This document shows, in pieces, positions 32,549-59,799 of a DNA stretch of 64,000 bases. The position numbers were made by a program, and so were the translations under genes. A model generated the notes under the pieces. It made no database searches. It saw only the letters and a program-made list of their open reading frames with translations, and was not told the origin of the DNA. The first letter of the stretch is position 1; every line of letters starts with the position of its first letter. Origin of the DNA: Chrysogorgia sp. JL179-B06 (Eukaryota; Cnidaria; Anthozoa; Scleralcyonacea; Chrysogorgiidae). The stretch covers positions 62,001 through 126,000 of the forward strand of contig JAYKKM010000005.1 of NCBI GenBank assembly GCA_035772405.1, read 5' to 3'.

Positions 32549-32736
32549 GAGACGCAAACGAGTGAGAGATTTAATATAACCACAAGAAAACATTTGTATC
32601 GATCCAAGCGGCCAATGCATGATGCATGTATGTTCTGTTTAATATTATATAATATTAAACAGAACATGTCGCTTGGATCGATACAAATTTTATCTTCTTG
32701 TGGTTATATTGAATATCTCTCACTCGTTTGCGTCTC
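32549..32736. repeat. 188-bp palindrome (hairpin)
   Basis: Starts GAGACGCAAACGAGTGAGAG and ends with the complement. The arms match through CCACAAGAAAA, GTATCGATCCAAGCG and GTTCTGTTTAATATTA, meeting at 32653. The left arm has an extra 20-base insertion with GATGCAT repeats. It is followed by another partial copy of the inner arm near 32784. Confidence 0.85.
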
Positions 32737-33196
32737 TCACTCGTGAGAGAGACTCTCAGAGACATATTTGCCAACACTCGAAGATAAAATTTGTATCTCA
32801 TGTGATATCCTCTATATCGTCTGATATAAACATTTTTGGGGTGACACAATTTGGCAAAATTTGGTGTAAAAATATACAAAAATAAATATATTGGTGTAAC
32901 ATAATACACCGATTCCACTATGTTTAAATCTGTAATTAACTGTTTAAATTTATTACTGACTTGTTCATTCAAATAATAGAATGGCTCATGAGAGAAAGCA
33001 AAATATTCATCTTTTAAATTGAAAAATTGTGCTGTAATTGTACTGATCAACACACGAATCTCAAAAAATGTACCTGCGCTTTGTATTGTGGGATACTAGA
33101 GGTGAGTAAAAGTCACGGTTTTGCTAATTTAAAAAAACTTATTTTTCGTTGTTTTCTACGATTTATGTGTAATAAAGCGCTTTGGTTCTTGTTATG
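32737..33196. other. Intergenic AT-rich DNA
   Basis: No gene supported. A minus-strand frame 32655-33053 is open for 132 codons but overlaps the palindrome and shows only low-complexity, phenylalanine-rich sequence. Confidence 0.4.
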
Positions 33197-33500
33197 CACC
33201 TATCAATGTTAAGCTGCAGGGAGGGGAGGCCGGGCATACCCAGGGGATTTGATTCAAAATTTTAATTTTTGGTCAAATATCCCACCCTGGGAACTTATTC
33301 AAAACTTAAATGAGATCAAATCCCCTCTTATTAAAACTTTGTTCTCTTGTTCGCGCTCTTCTGACTCTGCCATGTTGCCTTCTGAACTGATCAAATTGCA
33401 CCACCACGGGAATCAATCATGTGCCAAATCCCCTGGGTATGCCCTGCCTCCCACCCCCCCCCCCCCCCCCCTCCCGCTTAACATTGATATGTGCATTGCA
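33197..33500. mobile_element. Inverted-repeat MITE with poly-C tract
   Basis: The outer arms (TATCAATGTTAAGC and complement) and inner arms (GGGCATACCCAGGGGATTTG and complement) pair across about 300 bp. The right arm carries an 18-20 base poly-C run (about 33457-33473) absent from the left. Related GGGAATTTGA phrases occur at 33845-33920 and 34095-34212. Confidence 0.65.
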
Positions 33501-34430
33501 TGCGTAGAAACATGATAAACACTTGAATATTGTTATTTAGCCAACCGGATGTAGAGTCACTTACGCAGGCTTTGAACCGCGACCGACCCGCACAGTATTA
33601 GAGTAATCTACTTGCGTGTAATTTATTCTAAGTTCTAAGTTGTTTTTTCGGCCAACTGACTTCATTGAGTACGTCAATAACATTTAGAAGTACTTAATTT
33701 TCAAGTGTTATGCGTTTTTACCGTCATTCCTTTTTTGACCATCGTGGCACCTGAAGTATCCCATAATGCACCAAATACGCCCATGTTTGAAATTCGCGAT
33801 CCGTGTATTCGAAACATCACCATCCCTCTTGGCATACTCCAGGAATTTGACTCCAAGCCGTATCTGGGGAGTAGGGAATTTGACGTTCAAGGCCTTTTGC
33901 CAGGTGGGGAATTTGAACCTGAAGTCTAGAATTTGCACATTTTCAGGTGGAATTCCTGCTTGCGGTACTTTAACTAAAGCTTTGTCACAGCCACCATTTT
34001 CTTTACAATGGTGGCTGATCCAGTTGAATAATTGTTATTGTTAGATTTTAAAGGAAAAGATTCTGGTTTTGGCAAAGACTGCTTTGTCAAAAATGGAATG
34101 GAATTTCTGTACTTCCAGTTTCATAATTTGGCCATGGTGGTTGGGCATTTGCCTTGCTAGGTACAGCAGGGCATTTGAACACTTTTTCACCCAGGGGGAT
34201 GGGAATTTGAAACTTATATGATGTACTGTACTGTACAATATTTATATTGTTAACTAATCATCATTGTAAGCCGCAAGTCACGTTTAAAATATTAAAAATA
34301 AGTAATTAAGTTTATTAATAAATAAAAATTAAAAATAATTAATTAAAATAATAAAAGTAATTAAAAATCACTTAAAAATAAAAATAAAAATATCTTGAGA
34401 TACCTGTATCTCTTAAAACTACAGTAGTAA
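33501..34430. other. Intergenic with hairpin and MITE relatives
   Basis: Contains a perfect short hairpin at 33988-34017 (CAGCCACCATT / AATGGTGGCTG), a possible tRNA-like B box near 33575, and A/T-rich AAATTAA repeats at 34290-34390. No gene. Confidence 0.4.
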
Positions 34431-34513
34431 TGTCAGTCGTTTGCTTCAAAAGAGATGGCAAAGTGTTCCAAAGTTTAGGTGCAACTGCTGCGAAGGATCT
34501 ATCTCCATAGTAA
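34431..34513 (-). pseudogene. LINE ORF tail (YGDRSFAAVAPKLWNTLP)
   Basis: The minus strand encodes the highly characteristic C-terminal block GDRSF-x4-APKLWNTLP of RTE/CR1-like LINE proteins. It is 27 codons long with no other part of the element nearby. Confidence 0.65.
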
Positions 34514-35330
34514 TATTGTTATTCACCGACTAAATTCAATACATGTATTTGTGCCCACAGCAGTCAATTTTTGGACAGCCACTTTTTGTATGAATGGCCA
34601 TGGATGCCTAAGCAAAATATTTTCCTCAAACAACAACTATACATGTTTCCCCATTTCTAATGTTTTTTATTTTATTTCTGGTAGCTACTGTTTTATTTTA
34701 GCTTTTGTGTAGGTTTCGTTACTAATTTTTGTCAAGAACATGCAGATATGACGATTGATTGCGAGATCGATTTAAATAACGTACATATGTATATGTATAT
34801 ATACTCTAACATGAAGTAGCAAAAACGTTGTTTAATAAAACAGCTGTTCGTGGCCATGCTGCCAAAATGTTTGGACAGCCAGTTTTGAAATCCTGGCTAA
34901 AAGCCTGGTCAGAAGTCACATGAAATCTGTGGATGAGTATTTAAAGACATTATTACCAACCGAATTCCTGAACAATTATCTTAAAATCATCTTACATGTA
35001 CACCTGATTACCTCACAATCCAGGTCAAAGAAGTACCTCACAATCCAGGTCAAAGAACACCTCACAATCCAGATCAAAATTGTCCATTAGCTGTTTGTTT
35101 ACACATAATAATTTGCAGAAACGAGTTATTACCGTTTCATTCAATGCATTCGGACCCGTTTTCCTTATCACTTCTTTTTAAAGCACTCGGTTGTAATTTT
35201 CTAATGTCAGGTCAAGACCATTGTTCCAAATAAGCCTGTGTGCATCCCATGGTGGTAAAATGGAATTATAATGGTTAGAGCACATGCGGCTAAATGCAAA
35301 AAGGCGCGTGGGTTGCTAGAATTACTCTAT
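34514..35330. other. Intergenic; possible LINE remnant
   Basis: Around 35110-35150 the plus strand reads LQKRVITVSFNA, like a block near the end of LINE reverse transcriptases, but it is short and broken. The direct repeat CCTCACAATCCAGGTCAAAGAA occurs three times at 35010-35080 (period about 25). A tRNA-A-box-like TGGTTAGAGCACATG lies at 35272. Confidence 0.35.
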
Positions 35331-35954
35331 CTATACGCTGTTTACATATTTATCTATATCTAAATAGACCAACGAATACGCGGAAACCTTGTATTTAATA
35401 TATAAAGAAAGAATGGTTATATCTTGAACTCATATATGTTATAAATATTTTCGCACGATTTATATTACCGGGAGATTGAAGACGTATGAATTCAACACAC
35501 GATCGAGAATCAGAAATATATTTTAATGTCCCAAACAACAATAATGTATGCTTAAAGCTATTCCGTAAACTTTTACTTTCAAAAAGCTTAGAACCAACAC
35601 AAATAAAAAAACTTTTTGTCAGGCGCGTGGGTTGCTAGGCCAGCGGATCAATCGGTCAGTGTTTGATTCAGCGCTCATCTAAACACTAACACAAACTTCA
35701 AAACTTTTTTAAAGTAAAAGTTTATTCAGCACTCGTGTGAGTACGGAATAGCTTTAAGCATACATTCTTGTTGTTTATGGCATTAAAATATATTTCTGAT
35801 TCTCGATCGTGTGGTGAATTCATACGTCTTCAATCTCCCGGTAATATAAATCGTGAGAAAATATTTATAACATATGAGTTCAACTTCAAGACATATAGGT
35901 TTCCGTGTATTCGTTGGTCTATTTAGATATAGATAAATATGTAAACAGCGTATA
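35331..35954. mobile_element. 620-bp foldback element
   Basis: Arms of about 270 bp (35331-35600 and 35690-35954) are inverted copies with about 90% identity by eye. The ends read CTATACGCTGTTTACATAT. A phrase GCGCGTGGGTTGCTAG just outside the left arm (35305) recurs in the loop (35622). No coding capacity. Confidence 0.75.
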
Positions 35955-36200
35955 GAATCAGTATAGCAAAGTGAAAAGGTGGTAAACTGCCAAGAATTTA
36001 AGTGACGAAATACTGACGTTTCGAGCGGAGCCCTTCATCAGAGTAAGACGAGAATCATAGATAGAGTATTTCTACACCATTGACACTGTTGTTTCTATTT
36101 TTATCGTCCAATCACAGATCGGAGCAATTCCTGCATTTAGCCGCATGTGTTAGAGTTCTCGTTGCTACTATCCTGTTATTTCTTGTTAGGAAACCGTCTA

Positions 36201-36381
36201 AAGGCCCATCTACGCGATACGATTTGTCGTATACGATTGTGATCTTGGTGTATGTGATCAAACTGTACACGCATGTCGACATTCGCCATCGAATCACAAA
36301 CAACAATTATGTCGTGTGCAAACAATTGCTTACGCAGTACGAGAATCGTATACGACGAATCGTATCGTGTAGATGGGCCTT
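36201..36381. mobile_element. MITE with AAGGCCCATCTAC ends (copy 1)
   Basis: 181 bp with inverted ends (AAGGCCCATCTACGCGATAC / GTATCGTGTAGATGGGCCTT). The GTATACGAT motif is repeated inside. Related copies are 50170-50395 and a more decayed 54836-55010. Confidence 0.75.
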
Positions 36382-36389
36382 AACGTAAG

Positions 36390-36525
36390 CTGCAACTCTA
36401 TATGCTAATTAATTGGTTTAATGGCGATGTCGAAAGACCTACGCTTCGATGGCGAGTAAACGTTTATAAGAGAGTGTATACTTGTTAATATAATAAAGAC
36501 ATAAAGATATAAAAGCTAACAAAGT
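36390..36525 (+). mobile_element. Probable 3' part of an LTR before a primer-binding site
   Basis: AT-rich sequence with AATAAAG (about 36493), a possible polyadenylation signal, ends just before a tRNA-Leu-type primer site at 36526. The LTR start is not identifiable and no second LTR is found downstream. Confidence 0.35.
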
Positions 36526-36535
36526 TGGTGTCAGG
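36526..36535 (+). other. LTR-retrotransposon primer-binding site (tRNA-Leu type)
   Basis: TGGTGTCAGG is complementary to the 3' end of many leucine tRNAs (CTGACACCA). It lies 20 bases upstream of a gag-like ORF, the expected layout. Confidence 0.5.
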
Positions 36536-36555
36536 TTTCGACGACCATCATCAGA

Positions 36556-36903
36556 ATGTCGGAAAGCAAACCACCGCCACTCATACTCGGCAACTCCAAA
36601 GACAAGTCACAAAGCGTTAAAATCTGGATAATAAAGTTCGATGCTTGGTGCATGCTTCAAAAGGACTGGCGTGATTCGACTAAAGATCGATCTTCTAGCG
36701 ATCATTGGAAAGCAGACAAATACGTTAAGGAAATTTCTGCTTTTTACCTCGCTTTGTCGGATGAGACATTACAAATGTTTGAAACCATCATCCTTCCGAA
36801 GATGACAACAGAAGAGAGAAAGCAACCATGGGTATATACTTCAAGACTCAAAGCCCACTTCTGCGAAGCTAGCGGTCATGCTAGTCATGCTCAGCATGAC
36901 TAA
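36556..36903 (+). pseudogene. Gag-like ORF of an LTR retrotransposon, truncated
   Basis: 115 aa from an ATG 20 bases after the primer site. It has tryptophan-rich helical sequence (KIWIIKFDAWCMLQ, FYLALSDETLQMFETI) resembling the start of retrotransposon Gag capsid regions. It ends in a stretch translated from GTCATGCT repeats. No protease, reverse transcriptase or integrase follows. It is assigned from position and general character, not from a diagnostic motif. Confidence 0.45.
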
Positions 36904-37285
36904 ACATTTCCTGAAAATATATAGTTTTGTTTGCTTTTATTTACTTTATTTGAATCTCTCCTTTGAACTTTGAAGTCGTGTGCATTTCGAAGAGAACAAG
37001 TAATAATAGTTCACGCATATTACGCGGATATTCTCGCTCCGTATCCGGCCCTGATTGATCGGGCGTCTAAAATCCGCCGTCTTCGTTCCCAGGCTCTTTT
37101 GTTCAGCCTGGTCCCGGCCCAAGTCATGCTCTTTGTGAATAGCATGACCAGCCATATGAACAGTCATGCTTATTCTCGAAATATTATTGGTTGACGGCAC
37201 TTGACGCATGCTCAGTTTGCCTATTTTAGACAGCTGGTCATGCTATTTTGGATGAGCATGACCATAGCCTGATAGCCCAAAATTG
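36870..37285. repeat. Cluster of GTCATGCT/AGCATGAC inverted motifs
   Basis: The octamer pair occurs at about 36875-36900, 37122-37170 and 37230-37262 in both orientations and can form several small hairpins. The rest of 36904-37440 shows no gene. Confidence 0.5.
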
Positions 37286-37439
37286 ATTAACTTTCCGCCT
37301 GACCAACTGTGGCCTGACTGTACAGCACGTCTATTTAAAGAGATTCTTGATTTATCATGGGATCAACGAGCTCTTATTCGGTCCAAACAGTCCTTGTTTG
37401 TGAACTGCTTAGAAAACCGTTTTCGGTTCGAAAATCAAC

Positions 37440-38080
37440 GAGACAACAGCGACCAATGCCGGATCTTGGCCATTCGTCTTTCTTTCGTTTTATTGGTAAT
37501 GAATCGCAGTTGAAAAAGTTTACCAAGAATTGTAAACCGGCAAACCATTGCAAAGATTCTCTCCAAGATGACTAGATGAAAGAAACACGGATGAGAGAGC
37601 AATCATGAAGACGGAATGGACAGCCCCGAAGGGCGAAGGACAGGAAAATATTATTATGCTGTGTTGTCATTTATCTCGTGAAACTCCGTAATATTAATCA
37701 TTATGAAACCGCGTTGTTTTTGTCCGATTTAAATAAATTCTATATCGAAATTATCACACTTGAATCTGGCGAATCGAACGCTGTACGTTTCGTCTACTTA
37801 AAATGTGAATATCAGATGTTATATGAGAAAATGCGTAAGCGAGTAAAGTACCCAAAACTCGTCTTTAAAATCAAAGGACATGGCTTCAAGATCTATTCGA
37901 CGTTTACCCTGTGATTCAATGCTTTTATGTCCATTAAACCGATATAATTTCGTAAAAGATATGTTTCGTATACCTTGCCGTTGATTTTTATAAACGTTTT
38001 GACACACGAAGACCTTCAATCGAACAGATATTAGAAAAAATAGCATTGCCGTGGCGGTGTTTACATTAAAATTTTGTGGC
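37440..38080. repeat. Dispersed repeat family, copy 1
   Basis: Closely matches 60690-61180. Shared blocks include AATGAATCGCAGTTG, GATTCTCTCCAAGATGA, AGACGGAATGGACAGCC, TTTGTCCGATTTAAAT and TGCTTTTATGTCCATTAAAC in the same order. It contains no recognisable ORF. Confidence 0.75.
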
Positions 38081-39409
38081 TAGCCTGCGTGCGAGGCCTG
38101 ATTTTTCTTTGCTGATGCGCTCTGATATAAAGCGAAACGGTCCAAAATATGAAATTTTATAAACTTCTGAGCTGAAAAATCACCGCTCAGAATGCAGGAA
38201 ATGCCATTTACGGGAATCTATATTTCAAAATCCCAGAGCACTTGCGCCATCCACCGTTTTCAAAAATAGCAGAAAGAACTTACAGCACCTTAAAATACGT
38301 ATAGGCCATCACCTTCTGATATGGCATCACAAAAATTGACAAACAGCATTCCATACTCTCTTGGCAACAGCTCTGGAAGATGTTAGATGTGCATTTTTGC
38401 TGTTGGGATGTAACGCATGGGTCTTCTCGTGTGCTATACGTCTCTTGCCATCAAGCAAAAGACTTTATGCATCAAGAGAATTGGCATACTGTACAAAACG
38501 ACCATTTGCATTACTGGAACACTCTTTTCTTAGTTCTTGCATAATATCATTTATATACATTTTTCTCATTGACAATGTGTTTATCCACAATTTTAAATAC
38601 CAGGTCTTTCAAGAAATTATTTTGTGTATCAGCTGTAGCATCAATAGACCTTCTAAAAGTCCTCAGCCCTTTTCTTTTTTTTTACTTTACTGGCGGCGGA
38701 ACTGAGGTGGACGACTTGTAGAAAGTCTATAGCATCAACTAAAGACTTAAGAGGCAAAATATCCTCAGGCGGAATGTCATCCAGGGAGGAGATCTGCAAG
38801 GAATCAAGAGTGGCAGCGATTACTCTTGCTTCAATTTCCATTTTGAAGAACTGTTTACAAAAAAGTTCTTGTCGACTTCAGCTAAAACATTTCTTTGATT
38901 GATGTGGTTGTGGTCATAACACAACGTACATTTATCTGTTGAAGCATTTGTATTGTAAAAATGGTCAAACATGGTTAGCGATATCAACTGTGAATACATC
39001 TTGCTGTGTTTAGACTGATAACTCAAGTCCCTGCAGACAGTGGGGTCAGTGTATCGACTAAGGAATAGGACAACTGCACGCATATCTATTGACCAGAATG
39101 CATTTCAGTAATGTCGAACGGAGATAAGACCTTGTGGCCTGTGTACAAATTTGAGTGACGTCCTGCTTTTGTATATTAAACAAATAAAAATCTAAACAAA
39201 TAAAACTATAAATGAGAAAAAATAACGGCGCTGTCCGTGGAAAATGTAACTAGTATCGTAATGTAACAGTTACATTCTCAAAAAGTATCTGGTTACAGTT
39301 AATCATAAAGTAATGATTACTTGTGAATATAGTTACTTGTAACGAAGTTACACACAGCACTGTTCAATGTACTATTATGATATCTAGTCAATTACTCCAC
39401 TTTTTTCAG
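38081..39409. other. Degenerate coding-like sequence upstream of HCCS
   Basis: The minus strand between 39083 and 38350 gives a series of broken frames (FDHFYNTNASTDKCTLCYDH, LDDIPPEDILPLKSLVDAID, GKRRIAHEKTHALHPNSKNA). They look protein-derived but are interrupted. They could be an old transposon gene; I do not recognise it. Toward 39240-39360 there are TGTAAC/GTTACA repeats. Confidence 0.35.
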
Positions 39410-39424
39410 GTCAAAAAAGCGCAG

Positions 39425-55469
<16,045 letters not shown>

Positions 55470-56298
55470 AAAGTGTCAACGATTTTAAAATCCACGAAAG
55501 TTAAAATGAACCTGCGTAGGGTTTTCCTCTTTTTATGAGTTTTTTCAAAATTTATAACAGGGAAATTTAAACAAGGTTTAAGTTGGTTTAAGTTGGGGTA
55601 AGTATTTATAGCTTTTGAATTTTAAGTGAGCTGGTTTCTTACATTAAGCCTTATCAAGATGCGTGGGTGAGATTTGACAGTAAAGAACATTGTTAACCTA
55701 ATTTTATCCTACCTTTTCTCAATTAAAAATTGTTATTGGATGGTGTCGGCTGTCACCTTTTTGGTTATCTTATGTTTAAGCTTTTAAGGCTTGTAAAATA
55801 CCACGGGAGTTACTCATGTACAGTATGTTCATGTCGTGACGACATACGAAAATTTTCGCACGAGCGGCCGAATGACGATGAAGTGTTTTGAAATATTGTT
55901 TATTGTAAGATAGTACAATAAACGGAAATGACTAAAAGGGCTGATTCAATTTTGTCTGATCATTATTTTTAGTTAGGAATTAGGGTTGCCTATGTTAGAA
56001 CGAACTTGTCGTGGTAACAAACTTAAATATAGCTTTGAAAAATGTATATACCATGGTGATTGGTAATAACCTTAGAAGGTTCTGAAGAGACGAGACGCTC
56101 TAATCATTGAGCTACCGAGACTCAGATGGAGCGAAGGTTACAGTGATGTAACGAAGTTTCGATTGATATATGTACTGCCTATGGGTAGCCACTATACAGT
56201 ATATCAGTAATGCTTGGTTGTGTTACATGTATACACTGATGCAGTGATAATAAAGGTTTAATAAATTTCACTGTTTATCATAGTACAGTATTAGATGT
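55470..56298. other. HCCS 3' UTR and intergenic DNA
   Basis: An AATAAA at about 55917 is a candidate polyadenylation signal. A tRNA-A-box-like GGTAGCTCAATGATTAGAGC is present on the minus strand near 56100, probably a SINE head. No other gene. Confidence 0.5.
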
Positions 56299-57491
56299 CA
56301 CTCTCCTCCGCAGAGGCTTCTTGTGCTTTTTTGTAGAGTTCGGGCAGATATAGTTTGGGCAGCGCGGGCTTGGGAGGACGCACGGGGAGTGATGGGAAGA
56401 CGGAAATTGGAGAAGCCTCTGCCATATAATGTTTCCAAAATGGTGTCGAATTTCCGAGAGAGACTGGTCGAGCCATATATGGCTCATGGATGCAAATCAA
56501 GTCAATAGTTGGGAGACCTTTTCAAGAAGCTAAAGTCAGCGGCAAAGTGATATGTTCGAACTGCTTTAGGAGTAACGGGGACATTAAGTTCTTTTTGGAA
56601 GACGCAGGTTTAAAGCAGCATTTTAAAGTGAAACATCGTGATTCAGTGCGTCAGTGGTAGATGACAAATTATTGTCAACATGCGACTGGATTGCAAAATG
56701 CTTTTTCGTGATCTTAACTAAACGGTCAGGAAACATTAAAGATGTTGGAACAGCTACCTGTATCTGAACTACGACTTGAGACGGTAAGAATATGTTCAAT
56801 TGCTTTGTCAGATTTTTTAGCCTAGTGTCGGATATCAAAGCATGTATATCTAGATAATTTTCTTTCGTCGCCGTCGGCTTCAATAACAACGCACTCATTT
56901 TTTTGTTTTGTAGAATAGAAGCAGACGTCTTAAGTCTCTTGGAAATAGGTTCATTGTGATGTCTAGACTCGGGAGTAAGAGTATGCTTCCCAGAGATTAA
57001 CTCCTTTGGAGTGCTTGTCATAGGATAGCACCGCCAAGTTCGTCGTTGCCATCATCTATACTAACATGATTAACGACGTAAATCAAACGATTTTTCCAAG
57101 TTACTATTTATAGACCAAAACTCAGACAAACAAACCAAATGAACCATTTCCTACTGTTCAGGACGTGAATTTAATTATAGTGACAAATACGTCATCTGTG
57201 CGCAACGCTATTCTAGAGAAAAACACGAGGATACAAAATCGTTAAATTGGCTATCAATTGCCACCAAATTTTGTACACGTACCTTAGAGACTCATGACCA
57301 CAGAACCACAAATTGTACCGGAGTTTGCACGTTATATGGCAGAGGCTTCTCTTCTCTTTTTCCCTCTTCCCGTCTTCCCCGCGCGTTTGCAATTCCGCAT
57401 CCCCATTCTCTCCACGCGTGCCCAAAACACACCCTGTGAAGCCTACCTATAGTATATATAAAAGTGCAAGAAGCCTCTGCGGAGGAGAGTA
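56299..57491. mobile_element. 1.19 kb element with 9-bp direct repeats (Mutator- or hAT-like)
   Basis: The inverted ends (CACTCTCCTCCGCAGAGGC / complement ending GGAGAGTA) are flanked by ATTAGATGT at 56290-56298 and 57492-57500. A 9-bp duplication would fit Mutator-like elements; an 8-bp reading (TTAGATGT) would fit hAT. Inside are a zinc-finger-like plus-strand stretch (about 56510-56660) and a nested MITE fragment (57098-57215). Confidence 0.75.
56510..56660 (+). pseudogene. Zinc-finger-like coding remnant within the 56299 element
   Basis: Reads GRPFQEAKVSGKVICSNCF, then GLKQHFKVKHRDSVRQW and stop. This gives C-x2-C ... H-x4-H, resembling a BED- or C2H2-type finger of a transposon protein. 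No start codon is assigned. The opposite strand has a 132-codon frame (56623-57021) without motifs. Confidence 0.4.
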
Positions 57492-57908
57492 ATTAGATGT
57501 AGCTAATGCTGCGGGCCCCGCGATTTGGGGGCCTCGCAATGGTGACGGACCGCGTGGGGCCCTAGAAACCAAACCATTTTCAGCTGTTAATAATTCAGAT
57601 GTTAAAATTTCAGCCGTTTATCAGTTTAATAGTTACCCCATCCAGACTATCTTACAATTCCATGTTCAACACTCGATCGTCACGAGGCCTCGTACGCACG
57701 TCGTTTGGAAACGTTCGTGTTGTATATTTATATGTCACCACCAATTTCATATCGTGTTGGGGACTAGGGTGAAACCGCTGGTGGACAAGCTGGTCGAAAT
57801 AAATATAAACACGCTTAAAATAATATGTGTACTTGTGAAGTTACACAATATTTCTGAGTTCGACAAAACTGAGGTCAACCCACTGGATAAACGTGATTGA
57901 CGCCATGA
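57492..57908. other. Intergenic, GC-rich TE scrap
   Basis: 57505-57560 has GGGCCCCGCGATTTGGGG and GTGGGGCCCTAG, reminiscent of the inner ends of the 42800 hAT element, but incomplete. Nothing else seen. Confidence 0.35.
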
Positions 57909-58175
57909 CGAGCAAAATATTGCCCTCGTACCCACTGGATGTGGGATTGTTAACACTTTACTGAGCGCATGCGTCTAACAGTCAATTTCTAATCCCACAT
58001 GTTTAGTCTCTCTCACTAGTCTACTAATCTAGCACCCCAAATAGGGGAGCGGATGTAGTGGGAGCTAAGGGTTAGAAAACTCGTTGGGCGGGGGGTTATA
58101 TAGGGTTTGTTGTTTTGGGTTTGGTTTCAATCCAATTAACTAGGAGGCTGGTACGAGGGCAATGTATGTGCTCTT
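57909..58175. mobile_element. GCCCTCGTACC MITE, intact copy
   Basis: 267 bp with inverted ends (GCAAAATATTGCCCTCGTAC / GTACGAGGGCAATGTATGTG). It matches the two halves at 44290-44447 and 46662-46787 and so shows the state before the insertion there. Confidence 0.8.
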
Positions 58176-58437
58176 CCTCATTTCCACGGTTGTCGTGTTA
58201 CGCCCCAGTCCATTGTACAGTGACAATAGCAGCTTTCTTTTGACGGTTTTTTCTCAGACTCACTTTCACTGCACTCACTGCATAATTGTAATCTCCAGTT
58301 TCCAAATACGCTAACTTCGTTTGCAGTAAAGATACAGTAAAATAGAGAGCAAAGGTAAAAAAACGGGATAAACGGAAAATTAAGCCTTGATATTAAAAAA
58401 TGGCCTCTATCGACACGAAAAACTTTACAATAAACCC

Positions 58438-58612
58438 TTGTTTCAATAGCACTCCGTCGAAATGACGTCAGTATCCATGTTTGTCCGCATTTACCCATAA
58501 TTATTGCGGCCATAACAAAAGAAAATAGCTCATTTGCAACATTCGTGATTCAAATCTGGTTTGTTTGTCCGTATTTTGAGCTATAAATAGCAGCCGGACG
58601 CTGCTATTGAAA
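58438..58612. mobile_element. AATAGC MITE, family with TGACGTCA-like ends
   Basis: The ends are CAATAGCACTCCGTCGAAAT and GGACGCTGCTATTG. Interior blocks (TCAAATCTGGTTTGTTTGTC, GAGCTATAAATAG) recur at 59800-60075 and, inverted, at 57098-57215. A fragment lies at 8130-8165 and its duplicate. Confidence 0.6.
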
Positions 58613-59436
58613 TAAAAATTGTCTCCCAAAAATGCGATCCCAAATATAAGCCGTCCATGAAAATAAAGTCATACAAATATAAGCCCAGAAAATATAAAAA
58701 ATAAGAACATTTTGCAAATATAATATAAATAGGAAAATATAAGCCCATTTATTTTCGAAATTTACTTTGTTGAACAGACATGCTATAAATGTTGCACTAT
58801 GGTTGAACCGTACCAATAAGGTTGCTCGTTTCTCTTTTTGTTTATTTTTCTTATTTTATCTACCTTGACGATTCACACAATAGACCTTTTTTATAAAGAT
58901 GGCGACGGAAGCGATGATCGTGGGTCAAAACAAACAAACTCGGAAAACATTTATATACATCCGCCACTTGTTTTGCCTCCACGACGAGGTACTTGGGAGA
59001 AAAAAATATTCAAAAATATAATTCGTGACCAAGGCCGGCGAAAGAGTAAAAAAGTAACAACGAAATAAAAAGTAACAAAGTTTTTGTGTTCAAAAACTTT
59101 AAAATATTTTTTGAAAATCCCTTCGATTTACTCGTGTCTCCTCGTACTCGTTCGTTGTTCGAACTAAGGTAAAGCAAGTAATTTATCCGCACACACAGTT
59201 TCCTCGCCGGTGACTATGTAAATATTTTCATTGAGTTGGTTTGTTTTGACCCCATGAGTCTCGTTTCTGTGCTTGCCTCCATCTTTATGTAAAAGTTATA
59301 GAACGTCAGGAAAATACAGATGAAGACAAATTACGAGACAATTTTTTTGCGACGGCGAATATTTTAATATAGGAAAAACATATTTTGTGTGACGCGTTTC
59401 TAAAAGCCATCAATTTTTAGAGTTTTTTCGTATCTC
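58613..59436. other. Intergenic, no gene seen
   Basis: AT-rich, with several ATATAAGCCCA phrases (58640-58750) forming a loose tandem repeat. Nothing else is supported. Confidence 0.4.
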
Positions 59437-59703
59437 ACGTTGTTCTTGAGATATATAGACTTACGTGTATGTATATGATAACCTATGACATCAGATGTTT
59501 CTACATTTCTAGAAAATCAAGTATATCTTTGAGATTATTCAACGAAATCACTTGAAACTTTGCACAGTACGACACTTTTACATCGATATATTAATTAATT
59601 TACTATTTCTAATTTCTTAATTTTCTAAAAATGTAAAAAAATCTTGACGTCATAGGCTACTTCATTTGCATATCACACAAGTCTAAATATCTCAAGAACG
59701 ACT
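59437..59703. mobile_element. Foldback MITE with GTTCTTGAGATAT ends
   Basis: Arms of about 60 bp (GTTCTTGAGATATATAGACT... and complement, ending at a GACGTCATAGG / CCTATGACATC block) around an AT-rich core. No ORF. Confidence 0.7.
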
Positions 59704-59799
59704 GAAAGCGCTCAAAATTACCATTCCTCATCATTTTAGGAATTCATTTAAATAAGACAAACTTAATAATTATTTAATTCAAATAGCGTAGCGTCTGGC

